DNA of 61,458 nucleotides from Prolixibacteraceae bacterium (GCA_019459525.1 JAIBEY010000078.1:1-61458); one strand, 5' to 3'; positions 44,643-54,421 are shown, counted from the stretch's first letter. The notes: a model not told the origin generated them from the letters alone. Program-made: numbers and translations.

Positions 44643-46265
44643 ATGAAAAAGTTATTATTTAAACAAATTTTTCTCACTCTGACTGTTGCACTTATGGTAA
44701 CATATGCCGCAATAGGTCAGCGTGTAATAAAAGGGACTGTTTACCGTGAAGGCAAGATTGCTGCGGGCGTAACTGTTGAAGGACAAAAGGCAAAAGCACC
44801 TTTTATGACCAGTTTTGATGGACTATACGAAATCAACGTTCCTGAAAATTGTAAGTTCATTAAATTCACATTCATTGATGAAACTAAAAAACTTGACATC
44901 GAAGGGAATACCAGCAATGTGATTGATTTTAGTTTCGACGGAGAAATTCCTGTTGCGGCCGAAGAAAGTGAAACCGGGGCGATACTCAAAACGTCAGCCG
45001 AATTAGTTGCGGCCCAGGACAAGGATTTTATGAGCCTTATTACTCTTGAAAAGCAGTTCTATGATCAGAAAGATTATAAATCGACTCTCGGTCCCTGGAG
45101 AAAGCTGTACAAAACGTACCCAAAATCAACTGTAAATATTTATATCCACGGAATAAATATTTACCAAAATTTGATTGAAGGGACAGCAGATATTAAGTTA
45201 AAAGATCTTTATATTGATACCTTAATGCGCGTTTACGATCACCGCATTAAATATTTTGATCAAAGAGGAGTAAACCTTGGTCGTCAGGGTAAAGATTACC
45301 TGCAATACAAACTGACAAACGAAAATATTACTGACGAGCAGCGTAAAGCCGTTCTGAAGAAAGGATATAATTATTTGGATGAATCAATTAAGCTTCAAGG
45401 TAACGAGTCGGAAGCAGCCGTATTGATTTTACTTATGCAATCGACCCGTGGTTTATACGGATTGGGTGAGTTTGGTAAAGAAAAAGTTGTTGAGACTTAC
45501 GACGTTGTTTCTAAAGTTATCAATACCGAATTGGCCAAAGCTCCAACTTCGGATAATCATCTTAAAGCCCGCGATGCTATCGACCAGATTTTTCAGACAA
45601 GTGGAGCAGCTGATTGCGAAGCCCTTATCAGTATCTACGAACCCAAGTTCGACCAGATTGCATCTAATTTGGAAGACCTGAAGAAAATGATCAGAATGCT
45701 CGACCGTCAGAAGTGCGATGCTAGCCCTCTGTTCGCAAAAGCATCAGAAAAACTATATGCACTTGAGCCATCAGCCGAAGCTGCTTACAATATGGCTCGT
45801 TTATTTGTAAAAGCTGAACAGTTGGATAAAGCTGAAACATATTACAAACAAGCTGTCGATTTAGAAAAAGATCAGCTTAATCTTGCTAAATATTATTTAG
45901 AACTTGGTCAGTTGAATTTCCAGAAACCACAGGTAGCACGCACGTATTTGAAGAAATCAATTGAGAATAATCCGAGTGCAGGGAAAGCTTACATCATGGT
46001 TGGTGATATTTATGCCCACAACAGCAAATCATATGGCGAGAATGATTTTGAACGCTCTTTGGTTTTTCTGGTTGCCGTTGATTATTACAACAAGGCTAAA
46101 AGAGCTGATGCCTCAGTTGAAGCAGAAGCCAATCAGAAGATCGGAACTTATTCTCAGTATTTTCCATCAAAAGAAGAAATCTTCTTTAACGGTTTAACTG
46201 TAGGTCAATCATATACTTTAGGTGGTTGGATTGGCGAAAGCACCACTATTCGTGAGAAACGATAA
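44643..46265 (+). CDS. Exported TPR-repeat protein
   Basis: A 540-residue protein with a signal peptide (about 1-25, ending AAIGQ), a short beta domain (about 27-95, VIKGTVYREGKIAAGVTVEG) like a carboxypeptidase-regulatory fold, and a helical region with several TPR units (clear ones around AAYNMARLFVKAEQLDKAE and ARTYLKKSIENNPSAGKAY). It is likely a periplasmic scaffold. The family is common in Bacteroidota but has no assigned function. It follows the outer membrane protein by 30 bp and ends in a terminator. Confidence 0.8.
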   Translation: MKKLLFKQIFLTLTVALMVTYAAIGQRVIKGTVYREGKIAAGVTVEGQKAKAPFMTSFDGLYEINVPENCKFIKFTFIDETKKLDIEGNTSNVIDFSFDGEIPVAAEESETGAILKTSAELVAAQDKDFMSLITLEKQFYDQKDYKSTLGPWRKLYKTYPKSTVNIYIHGINIYQNLIEGTADIKLKDLYIDTLMRVYDHRIKYFDQRGVNLGRQGKDYLQYKLTNENITDEQRKAVLKKGYNYLDESIKLQGNESEAAVLILLMQSTRGLYGLGEFGKEKVVETYDVVSKVINTELAKAPTSDNHLKARDAIDQIFQTSGAADCEALISIYEPKFDQIASNLEDLKKMIRMLDRQKCDASPLFAKASEKLYALEPSAEAAYNMARLFVKAEQLDKAETYYKQAVDLEKDQLNLAKYYLELGQLNFQKPQVARTYLKKSIENNPSAGKAYIMVGDIYAHNSKSYGENDFERSLVFLVAVDYYNKAKRADASVEAEANQKIGTYSQYFPSKEEIFFNGLTVGQSYTLGGWIGESTTIREKR

Positions 46266-46291
46266 TACAACAAATTCAATCTGAAATACTG

Positions 46292-46345
46292 AAAAGCATT
46301 GCATTTCTTTTAAAGAGATGCAATGCTTTTCATTTCATGACATTT
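46292..46345 (+). terminator. Terminator after the TPR gene
   Basis: GAAAAGCATTGCAT (46292-46305) pairs perfectly with ATGCAATGCTTTTC (46319-46332), followed by a T-rich stretch. Confidence 0.75.
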
Positions 46346-46481
46346 TATTTCTAGCTTTATCTCTTTCAATCTATTAACCTGACGAATCTTCGTTCATCAG
46401 AAATCGAGACCGGAAATGAGCAATAAGTCGATAGTATTCACTGCAGTAGGAAACACTAAATGTTGGAAGTTTTCCGTAAAA

Positions 46482-47027
46482 ATGAAGTTATTTCTTTCTT
46501 TGGGAATAGCTTTTATGCTGGTTTCGTGTGAAAACGAAATGTCGAAAATTAAAAATTTCAGCAGCACGGAAGAATTACCGTCTCTTACAGCAGAAGGGTT
46601 TGAAATGCTATTCTCCGATTCAACGGTCATTCGGTTCAAACTACAAACTCCTGAATTTATCAGACACGATAATGTTGACGAGAAAGAACCCTATACGGAA
46701 TTCCCCAAAGGAATGAAGCTTGAACAATTTGATGCCAAAATGAATATAGTGTCGAGTATAACCGCACTATATGCCAAAAACTTCGATTCAGACGACCGCT
46801 GGGAAGCCAAGAATAATGTAATCGCCATAAACCTGAAAGGCGATACGCTTAAAACAGAATATCTCGTATGGGACAGAAAAAAAGGGAAAATATATTCTGA
46901 TCAGTTCGTTAAGATCATTCAAAAAGACCAGATATACACTGGTGTTGGATTTGAATCGAATCAGGACTTTTCCGAATATCATATCAAAAATCTGAAAGGT
47001 CACATGTATGTGAATGTTGAAAAGTAA
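46482..47027 (+). CDS. lptC: LPS export periplasmic protein LptC (lipoprotein form)
   Basis: Member of the LptC family, part of the LptBFGCADE bridge that carries lipopolysaccharide to the outer membrane. From ATG 46482 the protein begins MKLFLSLGIAFMLVSC, a lipoprotein signal with Cys16, so it would be a lipid-anchored form as often seen in Bacteroidota. A frame extends upstream to ATG 46416, but that adds 22 residues before a good signal peptide and seems less likely. The body has the beta-jellyroll pattern of LptC (ALYAKNFDSDDRWEAKNNV, GDTLKTEYLVWDRKKGKIYS). It is 12 bp from the next gene. Confidence 0.85.
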   Translation: MKLFLSLGIAFMLVSCENEMSKIKNFSSTEELPSLTAEGFEMLFSDSTVIRFKLQTPEFIRHDNVDEKEPYTEFPKGMKLEQFDAKMNIVSSITALYAKNFDSDDRWEAKNNVIAINLKGDTLKTEYLVWDRKKGKIYSDQFVKIIQKDQIYTGVGFESNQDFSEYHIKNLKGHMYVNVEK

Positions 47028-47039
47028 ATTAACCCAACT

Positions 47040-48311
47040 ATGAATTTGCTTTTTATTATTCTGCTTACCATTTTATTCTCAGCGTTTTTCTCCGGAATGG
47101 AGATTGCATTTCTTACCGCGAATAAGTTAAGGCTCGAACTCGACAAAAAACAGAATGTCGTTTTTTCAACCCTAATCTCGCTTTACACACAAAATCCCGG
47201 TCAGTTTATTGCAACCATGCTGATTGGCAATACCTTGGCGTTGGTTATGTATGGCGTGGCATTCGCCAGACTACTCGAACCTACACTGCTTTTTTATCTT
47301 CATTCCAATTTGCTTGTATTAGTTGCCCAGACCATAATCGCAACCTTAATTATTCTGATAACTGCAGAATTCCTGCCCAAAATGCTTTTCCGGATTAATC
47401 CGAACGGGATATTAAAATTCTTTACGATTCCTATCGCATTCTTCTATGTTTTATTCTTCCCGGTAACTAAAATTACCATGTGGATATCGAAGTTCTTATT
47501 GAAGATTTTTTTGAGTGAGTCCATTAAGAATGTCAACGAGAAAATCGTTTTTAGCCGGATGGATCTTGACCATTTCGTAAAAGAACCAGAGGTTGGCCAT
47601 CCATCCCAATCGAACCAGGAGGTTGACAGCGAGGTCAAATTGTTCCGGAATGCGCTTGATTTTTCGAAAGTAAAGCTCCGGGAGATTATGGTTCCACGAA
47701 CCGAAATGATGGCTTTGGATATTGAATCAAGCATCGATGAGTTGCATCAGAAATTCATAGAAACCGGTTATTCGCGCATTTTATTTTATTCCGGGAATAT
47801 TGATAATATCGTAGGTTACATTCACCATTCCGTTATTTTTACAAACCCCGACTCTGTAAAATCAAATTTGAGGAAGGTCTTAATTGTACCTGAGACCATG
47901 TCGGCCAGTAAACTACTGAGTAAGTTTATTCAGCAACGACTAAGCATGGCCATTGTTGTTGACGAATTTGGGGGCACTTCGGGAATGGTAACCAGCGAGG
48001 ACATTCTGGAAGAGATATTTGGTGAAATTGAAGACGAACACGATACGGTTGATTTAATAAAAAAACAGACCGCACCGGGCGAGTTTATTTTTTCGGCCAG
48101 GCTAGAACTTGACGAACTGAACGAGTCTTTTAATTTGGATTTTCCTGAAAATGAAAATTTTGAAACGCTGGCAGGGTTCATTTTATTTAACTACGAAAGT
48201 ATTCCTAAAATAAATACCATAATTACCATCGATCAATACCGCTTTAAAATATTAAAAGCGAGCAACACCAAAATTGAGTTGGTACACCTTAAGATATTGG
48301 ACGATAACTAA
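47040..48311 (+). CDS. CNNM/CBS domain transporter-like protein (HlyC/CorC family)
   Basis: A 423-residue protein with an N-terminal DUF21/CNNM membrane domain (about residues 1-150), a CBS pair (about 205-335, beginning REIMVPRTEMMALD) and a C-terminal CorC/HlyC domain (about 350-420). Members are linked to magnesium or cobalt efflux; in Flavobacteria the related GldE is tied to gliding, which cannot be judged here. The motif VVDEFGGTSGMVTSEDILEE is well kept. It follows lptC by 12 bp. Confidence 0.88.
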   Translation: MNLLFIILLTILFSAFFSGMEIAFLTANKLRLELDKKQNVVFSTLISLYTQNPGQFIATMLIGNTLALVMYGVAFARLLEPTLLFYLHSNLLVLVAQTIIATLIILITAEFLPKMLFRINPNGILKFFTIPIAFFYVLFFPVTKITMWISKFLLKIFLSESIKNVNEKIVFSRMDLDHFVKEPEVGHPSQSNQEVDSEVKLFRNALDFSKVKLREIMVPRTEMMALDIESSIDELHQKFIETGYSRILFYSGNIDNIVGYIHHSVIFTNPDSVKSNLRKVLIVPETMSASKLLSKFIQQRLSMAIVVDEFGGTSGMVTSEDILEEIFGEIEDEHDTVDLIKKQTAPGEFIFSARLELDELNESFNLDFPENENFETLAGFILFNYESIPKINTIITIDQYRFKILKASNTKIELVHLKILDDN

Positions 48312-48405
48312 AATAAAAATTGAATTCGGAGGTTTAATATTGAAAATTATTATCTTCGTACCGCGAAATTTTAACGAATAAATCAAATAAAATAACTAAC
48401 AGTAA

Positions 48406-50523
48406 ATGGCTACTTTACAGAACATACGGAATCGCGGGAGTTTGATGATTGCGATCGTGATAGGTCTTGCCTTAGGCGCTTTTATTCTGGGTGACATGCT
48501 CAATTCGGGCAGTAATCTAATGAAACCCAGTCAGATGGAGATTGCAGAAATTGATGGTGAATCTGTACAATATCCCGAATTTCAGAAGAAAGTAGAAGAG
48601 CTTTCCGAAATTTATAAAATGCAGACTCAACAGACTCAGATTGATGAGAATACCTGGGAGCAAATTCGTGAACAGGTTTGGCAAGGATACCTTCAGAAGA
48701 ACATCTTAGGAAAAACTACCGAGAATCTGGGCATTACTGTTGGAGTCGATGAACTTTTCGATCTTATACAAGGAGCCAATCCTCACCCAATTATTCAGCA
48801 GCTTTTCAGAAATCCTCAAACCGGTGCAATAGATAAATCTGCCATCATCCAGTTCCTGAAATCATTGGAGACTAATGCTACACCAGAACAGAAAGCATAT
48901 TGGTTATACATTGAAGATCAGATCAAACAAGATAAACTTCGTTCCAAATACAACACTCTGGTTTCAAAAGGATTGTATGTAACATCTGACGAAGCTAAAA
49001 AAAGTCTGGAAGCAAAAAACAAAAATGCCAATTTCCAGTATGTCGTACTAAATTATTCATCTATTGCTGATGCTTCGGTTACTTTATCCGACAGCGAATT
49101 GAAAGAATACTACAATAAACATAAAGACCAGTACAAACAGGATAAGACACGGAAGATTGAATACATCACTTTCGAAGTACTTCCGTCAACTGCCGATAAT
49201 GCTGCTACCCAGAAATGGATTACCGACAGCAAGCAAGAATTTGCTACGGTAACCGACAATGCCCAGTACGTTAGCGTAAATTCTGATACACCGTTTGATC
49301 CAAGTTATTTTAAGAAAGAAGAACTTCCGGCTGCAATGGCAGAATGGGCTTTCTCTGCTCAGCCTGGTGATTTTTATGGCCCGTATTTCGAAAATAACGA
49401 ATATAAACTTGCTAAGCTTGATCAGTTTAAAATGTTGCCAGATTCCGTTCAGGCCAGTCACATCCTGATTAATCCACAAACCATTGGAAGCGCTGAAAAA
49501 GCTCAGGCATTGGTTGATAGCTTGAAAAGAAACATTGAGCTGGGTGGGAATTTTGCTGAAGCAGCAATGAAATATTCTGAAGATCCGGGATCAAAACTTA
49601 AAGGTGGTGATTTAGGTTGGTTCAAACGCAAACAAATGGTGCCTGAATTTGAAGAGGCCGCTTTCTCGGGTGATGTTAACAAATTGTATGTGGTAGCTAC
49701 CCGTTTTGGGTTTCACCTCATTAAGCCAACGAAAAAAGGGAAAGAAACCAACCAGGTTCGTATTGCTGTTTTGAGCAGAAAAGTAGAACCAAGTACCGAA
49801 ACCTATCAGAAAGTCTATTCTGAAGCCAGTAAATTTGCCAGTGAAAATCAAAGTGCTGAAGCTTTTAATAAAGCTGTTTTGGATCAGAAAATAGATAAAA
49901 AAATAGCAACAGTAAAAGAAAATGACCGTGAAGTGGTTGGTCTTGAGCAATCGCGCTCGTTGGTACGTGCTGCGTTCCAGGCCGACAACGGAAGTATTTT
50001 GGCGAATAACGAAGGATCGCCGATCTTTGAATATGGAAATAAATTTGTGATTGGTTTATTGACAGGAGCTACCGAAGAAGGTGCATCTACCTTTGAAGAA
50101 GCAAAAGCTCAGGTAGAACTGGCTGTCCGTAAAGAGAAAAAAGCACAGATGCTGGCTGAAAAGTTACAGGGTGCTGCTTCAGGCCAGTCTGATTTGGCCA
50201 GTGTAGCTTCAAAACTGTCAGCCGAAGTAAAAGAGGCTTCAGGAGTTAACTTCACCACGTTCTCGATACCAGCTGCAGGCTTCGAACCTGCTGTAATCGG
50301 AACTGTTTGCACTTTGCCTGAAGGAAAAATTTCAGCTCCGATTGAAGGGAATAACGGCGTTTACCTGACTAAGGTAAGCTCTTTTGTCACCAGTGCCGAT
50401 ACTGATCTGAAAGGAGAAAAGACCCGACTGGCGCAATCGCTTGGGTACAGGGCCGGTGCCCAGGTCTTCGAATCGCTTAAGAAATTAGCCGATATAGAAG
50501 ATAAACGATCGAAATTCTATTAG
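48406..50523 (+). CDS. Membrane-anchored PpiD/SurA-like peptidyl-prolyl isomerase
   Basis: A 705-residue foldase anchored by one N-terminal membrane segment (about 12-32). The SurA/PpiD-like N-terminal helices follow (about 45-190). A parvulin domain lies at about 345-450 (QASHILINPQTIG, FAEAAMKYSEDPGS, GGDLGWFKRKQMVPEFEEAAF) and a long C-terminal region, possibly a second degenerate parvulin domain, completes it. It acts in the periplasm on outer membrane proteins. A near-consensus box TATCTTCG (48351-48358) lies upstream. Neighbours lptC and the CNNM gene fit an envelope theme. Confidence 0.88.
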   Translation: MATLQNIRNRGSLMIAIVIGLALGAFILGDMLNSGSNLMKPSQMEIAEIDGESVQYPEFQKKVEELSEIYKMQTQQTQIDENTWEQIREQVWQGYLQKNILGKTTENLGITVGVDELFDLIQGANPHPIIQQLFRNPQTGAIDKSAIIQFLKSLETNATPEQKAYWLYIEDQIKQDKLRSKYNTLVSKGLYVTSDEAKKSLEAKNKNANFQYVVLNYSSIADASVTLSDSELKEYYNKHKDQYKQDKTRKIEYITFEVLPSTADNAATQKWITDSKQEFATVTDNAQYVSVNSDTPFDPSYFKKEELPAAMAEWAFSAQPGDFYGPYFENNEYKLAKLDQFKMLPDSVQASHILINPQTIGSAEKAQALVDSLKRNIELGGNFAEAAMKYSEDPGSKLKGGDLGWFKRKQMVPEFEEAAFSGDVNKLYVVATRFGFHLIKPTKKGKETNQVRIAVLSRKVEPSTETYQKVYSEASKFASENQSAEAFNKAVLDQKIDKKIATVKENDREVVGLEQSRSLVRAAFQADNGSILANNEGSPIFEYGNKFVIGLLTGATEEGASTFEEAKAQVELAVRKEKKAQMLAEKLQGAASGQSDLASVASKLSAEVKEASGVNFTTFSIPAAGFEPAVIGTVCTLPEGKISAPIEGNNGVYLTKVSSFVTSADTDLKGEKTRLAQSLGYRAGAQVFESLKKLADIEDKRSKFY

Positions 50524-50539
50524 TAGAATCATACAGAAG

Positions 50540-50568
50540 AAAAGCGGGCTATTAACCCGCTTTTTTTT
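50540..50568 (+). terminator. Terminator of the PpiD-like gene
   Basis: AAAAGCGGG pairs with CCCGCTTTT (50540-50548 with 50556-50564) and the stem runs into T8. Confidence 0.9.
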
Positions 50569-50599
50569 ATTGTTTTACTTTCAAAATAAACCATTGGTA

Positions 50600-51001
50600 A
50601 TGGAACACAGAATTAAAAAACTGGAACAAATGTTGAAAAACGACCGGTTTGCCAATCACAACGATATCCGGTTGGTTTCGGTTGGAAAAGGGGAAGCAAC
50701 GGCAGAGATGCTGGTTGCTGAAAATCACCTGAATGGGGTAAACATTATTCAGGGCGGGGCCTTGTTTACATTAGCCGATTTTGCCTTTGCGGCTGCTTCA
50801 AATTCGCATGGAAGGATTGCGGTGGCATCTCATGCAAGTATCAATTTCTTCAGGGGAGTCTCATCCGGAAAACTAACTGCACGGGCAAGCGAACTTAGCT
50901 CTGGCAAAACTTTAGCAACCTATACCGTTGATATTGTTGACGAAGAAGGTACAAAAATTGCCTTTTTCAACGGAACTGCATTCCTGAAGGGAGAGTATTA
51001 G
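50600..51001 (+). CDS. PaaI-like hotdog-fold thioesterase
   Basis: A 133-residue acyl-CoA thioesterase of the PaaI group. The motif NIIQGGALFTLADFAFAAASN is the hotdog central helix with its active-site region, and VASHASINFFRGVSSGKL follows. ATG 50600 (MEHRIKKLEQMLKND) is taken as the start, since the frame's earlier TTG at 50570 lies next to the terminator of the previous gene. The substrate is unknown; PaaI proteins act on phenylacetyl- and related CoA esters. Confidence 0.85.
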   Translation: MEHRIKKLEQMLKNDRFANHNDIRLVSVGKGEATAEMLVAENHLNGVNIIQGGALFTLADFAFAAASNSHGRIAVASHASINFFRGVSSGKLTARASELSSGKTLATYTVDIVDEEGTKIAFFNGTAFLKGEY

Positions 51002-51022
51002 AAAGTGCGGAGTGAACTTAGA

Positions 51023-51070
51023 GTTCGGAGTGCCTAAAGTTGATTCGACACTTCGAACACCGAACTTTTT
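51023..51070 (+). terminator. Possible terminator between thioesterase and IMPDH genes
   Basis: GTTCGGAGTG (51023-51032) pairs with CACTTCGAAC (51049-51058) with one G-T pair, and T5 occurs a few bases later. Partial copies of the same GTTCGGAGTG-like words repeat nearby, so it may be a small repeat unit. Confidence 0.4.
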
Positions 51071-51073
51071 ATT

Positions 51074-51081
51074 TAAATTTG
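51074..51081 (+). promoter_or_regulatory. Promoter -7 box of the IMPDH gene
   Basis: TAAATTTG matches TAnnTTTG 28 bp before the start codon. The -33 element is not clear. Confidence 0.5.
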
Positions 51082-51109
51082 CAAAATTTTTCATTTTAAA
51101 GACGAATTT

Positions 51110-52606
51110 ATGGCCAGGTATTTTAACGATGTTTCAAGAACTTTTAATGAATATTTATTAATTCCCGGATTAACAACTAAAGATTGTTTCCCGCAGAATG
51201 TAACGCTAAAAACACCGCTGGTAAAGTATCATAAAGGTGCTGCTCCTGATTTGGAACTTAATATTCCGTTTGTTTCAGCGATTATGCAATCGGTATCCGA
51301 TCATAAAATGGCTATTGCCTTAGCTAAAAATGGTGGGTTGTCATTTATTTTCGGATCGCAGTCCATTGAAACGCAATGTGAAATGGTCAGGAAAGTCAAG
51401 AAATTTAAGGCAGGTTTTGTGGTGAGTGATGCCAACCTGACTCCTGAAAATACATTGAAAGATGTGATTGCCCTGAAAGCACGGACAGGTCATTCCACAA
51501 TTGGAATTACTGCTGATGGAACTTCGAACGGAAAACTGCTTGGAATGGTGACCAGTCGCGATTACCGCGAGGGTAAGGACAACCTGGACACCAAGATCAG
51601 CGAATTTATGACCCCATTCTCTAAACTGGTAACCGGAGAGCTGGGTATTTCGCTGACTGAGGCCAACGATATTATCTGGGATCATAAGCTGAATACGTTA
51701 CCCATTATCGATAAAGATCAGAACCTGCAATATTTTGTATTCCGTAAAGATTACGACGAGCACAAAGAGAATCCGAACGAATTGCTCGATCCGAACAAGA
51801 AGTTATTGGTTGGCGCCGGAATTAATACCCGCGATTACACCGAACGGGTTCCTCAGTTGGTTGAGGCTGGTGCTGATGTGTTGTGCATCGACTCATCGGA
51901 TGGTTTTTCGGAATGGCAGGCTGAAACAATCGCCTTCATAAAAGAAAAATATAACGGAAAAGTAAAAGTGGGAGCCGGGAATGTGGTTGACAAGGATGGT
52001 TTCTTATACCTGGTAGAGTCAGGTGCCGATTTTGTTAAGGTGGGAATCGGAGGGGGTTCCATTTGCATCACCCGTGAGCAAAAAGGTATTGGCCGCGGGC
52101 AGGCGACCTCGTTGATTGAAGTGGCCGAAGCCCGCGATGAATATTTTGAAAAAACTGGTATTTATGTGCCAATTTGTTCCGACGGTGGTATTGTTCAGGA
52201 TTATCACATGGTGCTCGCATTGGCTATGGGAGCCGATTTTATCATGATGGGACGGTACTTTGCCCGGTTCGATGAAAGCCCGACCAAGAAGCTTAAAGTG
52301 GGTAGCAACTATGTGAAAGAATACTGGGGCGAAGGTTCGAACCGTGCCCGCAACTGGCAACGGTACGATTCGGGTGGCAGCGAAGGCCTCAAGTTTGAAG
52401 AAGGTGTTGACAGCTATGTCCCTTATGCCGGAAAATTGAAAGACAACCTCGACATAACTCTCGGCAAAATTATTTCTACCATGTGTAGCTGTGGGGCATT
52501 ATCCATTCCTGAACTGGAGAAAACAGCCAAAATTACCCTGGTTTCCTCTACGAGTATCATTGAAGGCGGAGCACACGACGTGATCTTGAAAGACACCAAT
52601 ATCTAA
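51110..52606 (+). CDS. guaB: IMP dehydrogenase, Tritrichomonas foetus type
   Basis: Oxidises IMP to XMP, the committed step of GMP synthesis. The TIM barrel is split by a CBS pair (about residues 95-220). The catalytic loop reads [20 protein letters not shown] with C319, and the flap has NWQRYD with R418 and Y419. These three positions carry the same numbers as the well-studied T. foetus enzyme, and long stretches such as [13 protein letters not shown] and [19 protein letters not shown] look alike from memory. Usual bacterial GuaB has GIGPGSICTTR instead. Length is 498. It is preceded by a -7 box and followed by a terminator, so it is a single-gene unit. Confidence 0.93.
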   Translation: MARYFNDVSRTFNEYLLIPGLTTKDCFPQNVTLKTPLVKYHKGAAPDLELNIPFVSAIMQSVSDHKMAIALAKNGGLSFIFGSQSIETQCEMVRKVKKFKAGFVVSDANLTPENTLKDVIALKARTGHSTIGITADGTSNGKLLGMVTSRDYREGKDNLDTKISEFMTPFSKLVTGELGISLTEANDIIWDHKLNTLPIIDKDQNLQYFVFRKDYDEHKENPNELLDPNKKLLVGAGINTRDYTERVPQLVEAGADVLCIDSSDGFSEWQAETIAFIKEKYNGKVKVGAGNVVDKDGFLYLVESGADFVKVGIGGGSICITREQKGIGRGQATSLIEVAEARDEYFEKTGIYVPICSDGGIVQDYHMVLALAMGADFIMMGRYFARFDESPTKKLKVGSNYVKEYWGEGSNRARNWQRYDSGGSEGLKFEEGVDSYVPYAGKLKDNLDITLGKIISTMCSCGALSIPELEKTAKITLVSSTSIIEGGAHDVILKDTNI

Positions 52607-52624
52607 AATACGTTTTAAATACAA

Positions 52625-52662
52625 GAATGAGCCCCGGATAAAATCCGGGGCTCATTCTTTTT
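52625..52662 (+). terminator. Terminator of the IMPDH gene
   Basis: GAATGAGCCCCGGAT (52625-52639) pairs perfectly with ATCCGGGGCTCATTC (52643-52657) around a 3-base loop, followed by T5. Confidence 0.9.
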
Positions 52663-52726
52663 GCAGGTATCTACGGGAACGAAAGGATTCTGGTTGCTAA
52701 TTCGGGTTCGTTTATAACAAGGCCTG

Positions 52727-53596
52727 TTATTTTCCCATTCGAAATAAAATTTCTTTTTCTTCTTTGGATAGCGAGTCGTAGCCCGATTTGCTGATTTTAT
52801 CCAGGATTTCGTTCATCCTGATTTTATTCTGGTTTTTTATACGGTTGTATTCGATGTCGTCGGTTGGTTTGCGGTACGAAACCTTAACGTTGGGTTTGGG
52901 GGCAAATCCTTTTTTTATACCTCCAAAAAGTTGAGTTATCCATTTCCCCAGATCAATGCCGCGGCGAAGCTGAAGAACGTATAGCATTCCCCAGAAAGCT
53001 CCACCCAAATGGGCGAGGTTTCCCCCGGCATTTGTCGATGATATTCCGATGACATACAGCAAGACCGAAAAGAGTGCGATGTATTTCATTTTAACCGGTC
53101 CGATAAACATGAGGTGCAGGATATGATTTGGCGCATGTACGGCCAGTGCAGTAACAATAGCAATTACCGATGCCGATGCCCCCAAAAGCCGCGAATCAAC
53201 CACTATCTGCGAGAAAACCGGGAATGAGTTGTACCCGGCCACATAAAAAAGACCTCCGGAAATTCCACCCAATAGGTAGATTGTGACCAATTTACCCTGA
53301 TTGAAATAATTCAGAAATATCTGCCCCATCCAATACAGCCAAAGGAGGTTGAATAAGATGTGCAAAAAATCGAAATGCAGAAACATATAAGTGATCAAGG
53401 TCCAGGGGCGGCTGGCCAGCATTCCGAAATCGGCAGGTAAAGCCAGCCAGTCGAGAATCGGGAATTCAGTGCCCGACAGGAAATAAAAAACATTCGTAAT
53501 CCTGATCAGCAGGAAAAGCCCGAGATTAATGTAAATCAGCCTGGTCAATGCCGATCCTTCCCTAAATGATTCTTTTATTTCGTCCAGAAGGTTCAT
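52727..53596 (-). CDS. Rhomboid intramembrane serine protease, downstream copy
   Basis: A 289-residue rhomboid with six or so membrane segments. The catalytic pair is S141 in LLGASASV and H196 in NLAHLGG, and the conserved MFLHFDFLHILFN region is in the first half. The C-terminal 60 residues are a soluble basic tail ending KEEKEILFRMGK, like the tail of some bacterial rhomboids. It is the second of two rhomboid genes on this strand, 84 bp after the first. Substrates cannot be inferred. Confidence 0.9.
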   Translation of the reverse strand: MNLLDEIKESFREGSALTRLIYINLGLFLLIRITNVFYFLSGTEFPILDWLALPADFGMLASRPWTLITYMFLHFDFLHILFNLLWLYWMGQIFLNYFNQGKLVTIYLLGGISGGLFYVAGYNSFPVFSQIVVDSRLLGASASVIAIVTALAVHAPNHILHLMFIGPVKMKYIALFSVLLYVIGISSTNAGGNLAHLGGAFWGMLYVLQLRRGIDLGKWITQLFGGIKKGFAPKPNVKVSYRKPTDDIEYNRIKNQNKIRMNEILDKISKSGYDSLSKEEKEILFRMGK

Positions 53597-53680
53597 TGTA
53601 AAAGGTGTAAGAGATTAAAAGTCAAAAAGAATGCTGCCTGACCCGAAGAAGTGGAATGCGCGATGCAAACCGTTCTTCGT

Positions 53681-54421
53681 CTAATAAAAATGAGTGGTAT
53701 GTTTATTCCAATATTTAATCATGAAAAATCCAAAAAGCATCCCCCCAAGGTGGGCAAAGTGGGCAATGTTACTGCCAGTATTGGCAATTCCGCTAAAAAG
53801 TTCTATTGCGCCATAACCCATTACAAAATATTTGGCTTTAATCGGAATCGGCGGAAATAACAACATAAGCTGCGTGTTGGGGAATAACATTCCAAAGCCA
53901 AGCAGGATGCCAAAAACAGCTCCGGAAGCTCCAACAGTAGGAATATTTAGCATTAAATTCAATTTTCCGGCATCAGGATCCGAGAAATTCTTGCCCTGAT
54001 GGAAGATTTCAGTTCCCTGAGTCATCACCATTTGTACGGTTTCAGGAAGCATTTTGCTGGCCAGATAATGAAATTCGACAAAATTAACAAAGGTGTGTAA
54101 CGCGGCGGCACCGAGTCCGGTCACAAAATAATAGATAAAAAAACGTTTAGGCCCCCAAACACTTTCCAACACGCGACCAAACATCCAAAGGGCAAACATA
54201 TTGAATAAGAGGTGTGTAAAACCACCATGCATAAACATGTGGGTTACCAGTTGGTAGGGTCTGAAATCTGATGATTCGAAATAATGTAGTCCTAAGATTT
54301 TAGTCAGGTCAATGCCGCGCATTTCAAGCACATAAGTGGCGAACAGCATGATGACATTAATAATAATCAGGTTTTTTACAACCGGAGGAATAGCATTGAT
54401 ACTGGGTCTGAAATTATTCAT
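53681..54421 (-). CDS. Rhomboid intramembrane serine protease, upstream copy
   Basis: A 246-residue rhomboid with catalytic S166 in VGASGAVFG and H224 in HFAHLGG, and the HMFMHGGFTHLLFNMFALW region. It is compact and ends shortly after the last helix. It lies 153 bp after mutL on the same strand and upstream of the second rhomboid. The two copies differ in length and tail, so the pair is likely an old duplication. Confidence 0.92.
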   Translation of the reverse strand: MNNFRPSINAIPPVVKNLIIINVIMLFATYVLEMRGIDLTKILGLHYFESSDFRPYQLVTHMFMHGGFTHLLFNMFALWMFGRVLESVWGPKRFFIYYFVTGLGAAALHTFVNFVEFHYLASKMLPETVQMVMTQGTEIFHQGKNFSDPDAGKLNLMLNIPTVGASGAVFGILLGFGMLFPNTQLMLLFPPIPIKAKYFVMGYGAIELFSGIANTGSNIAHFAHLGGMLFGFFMIKYWNKHTTHFY

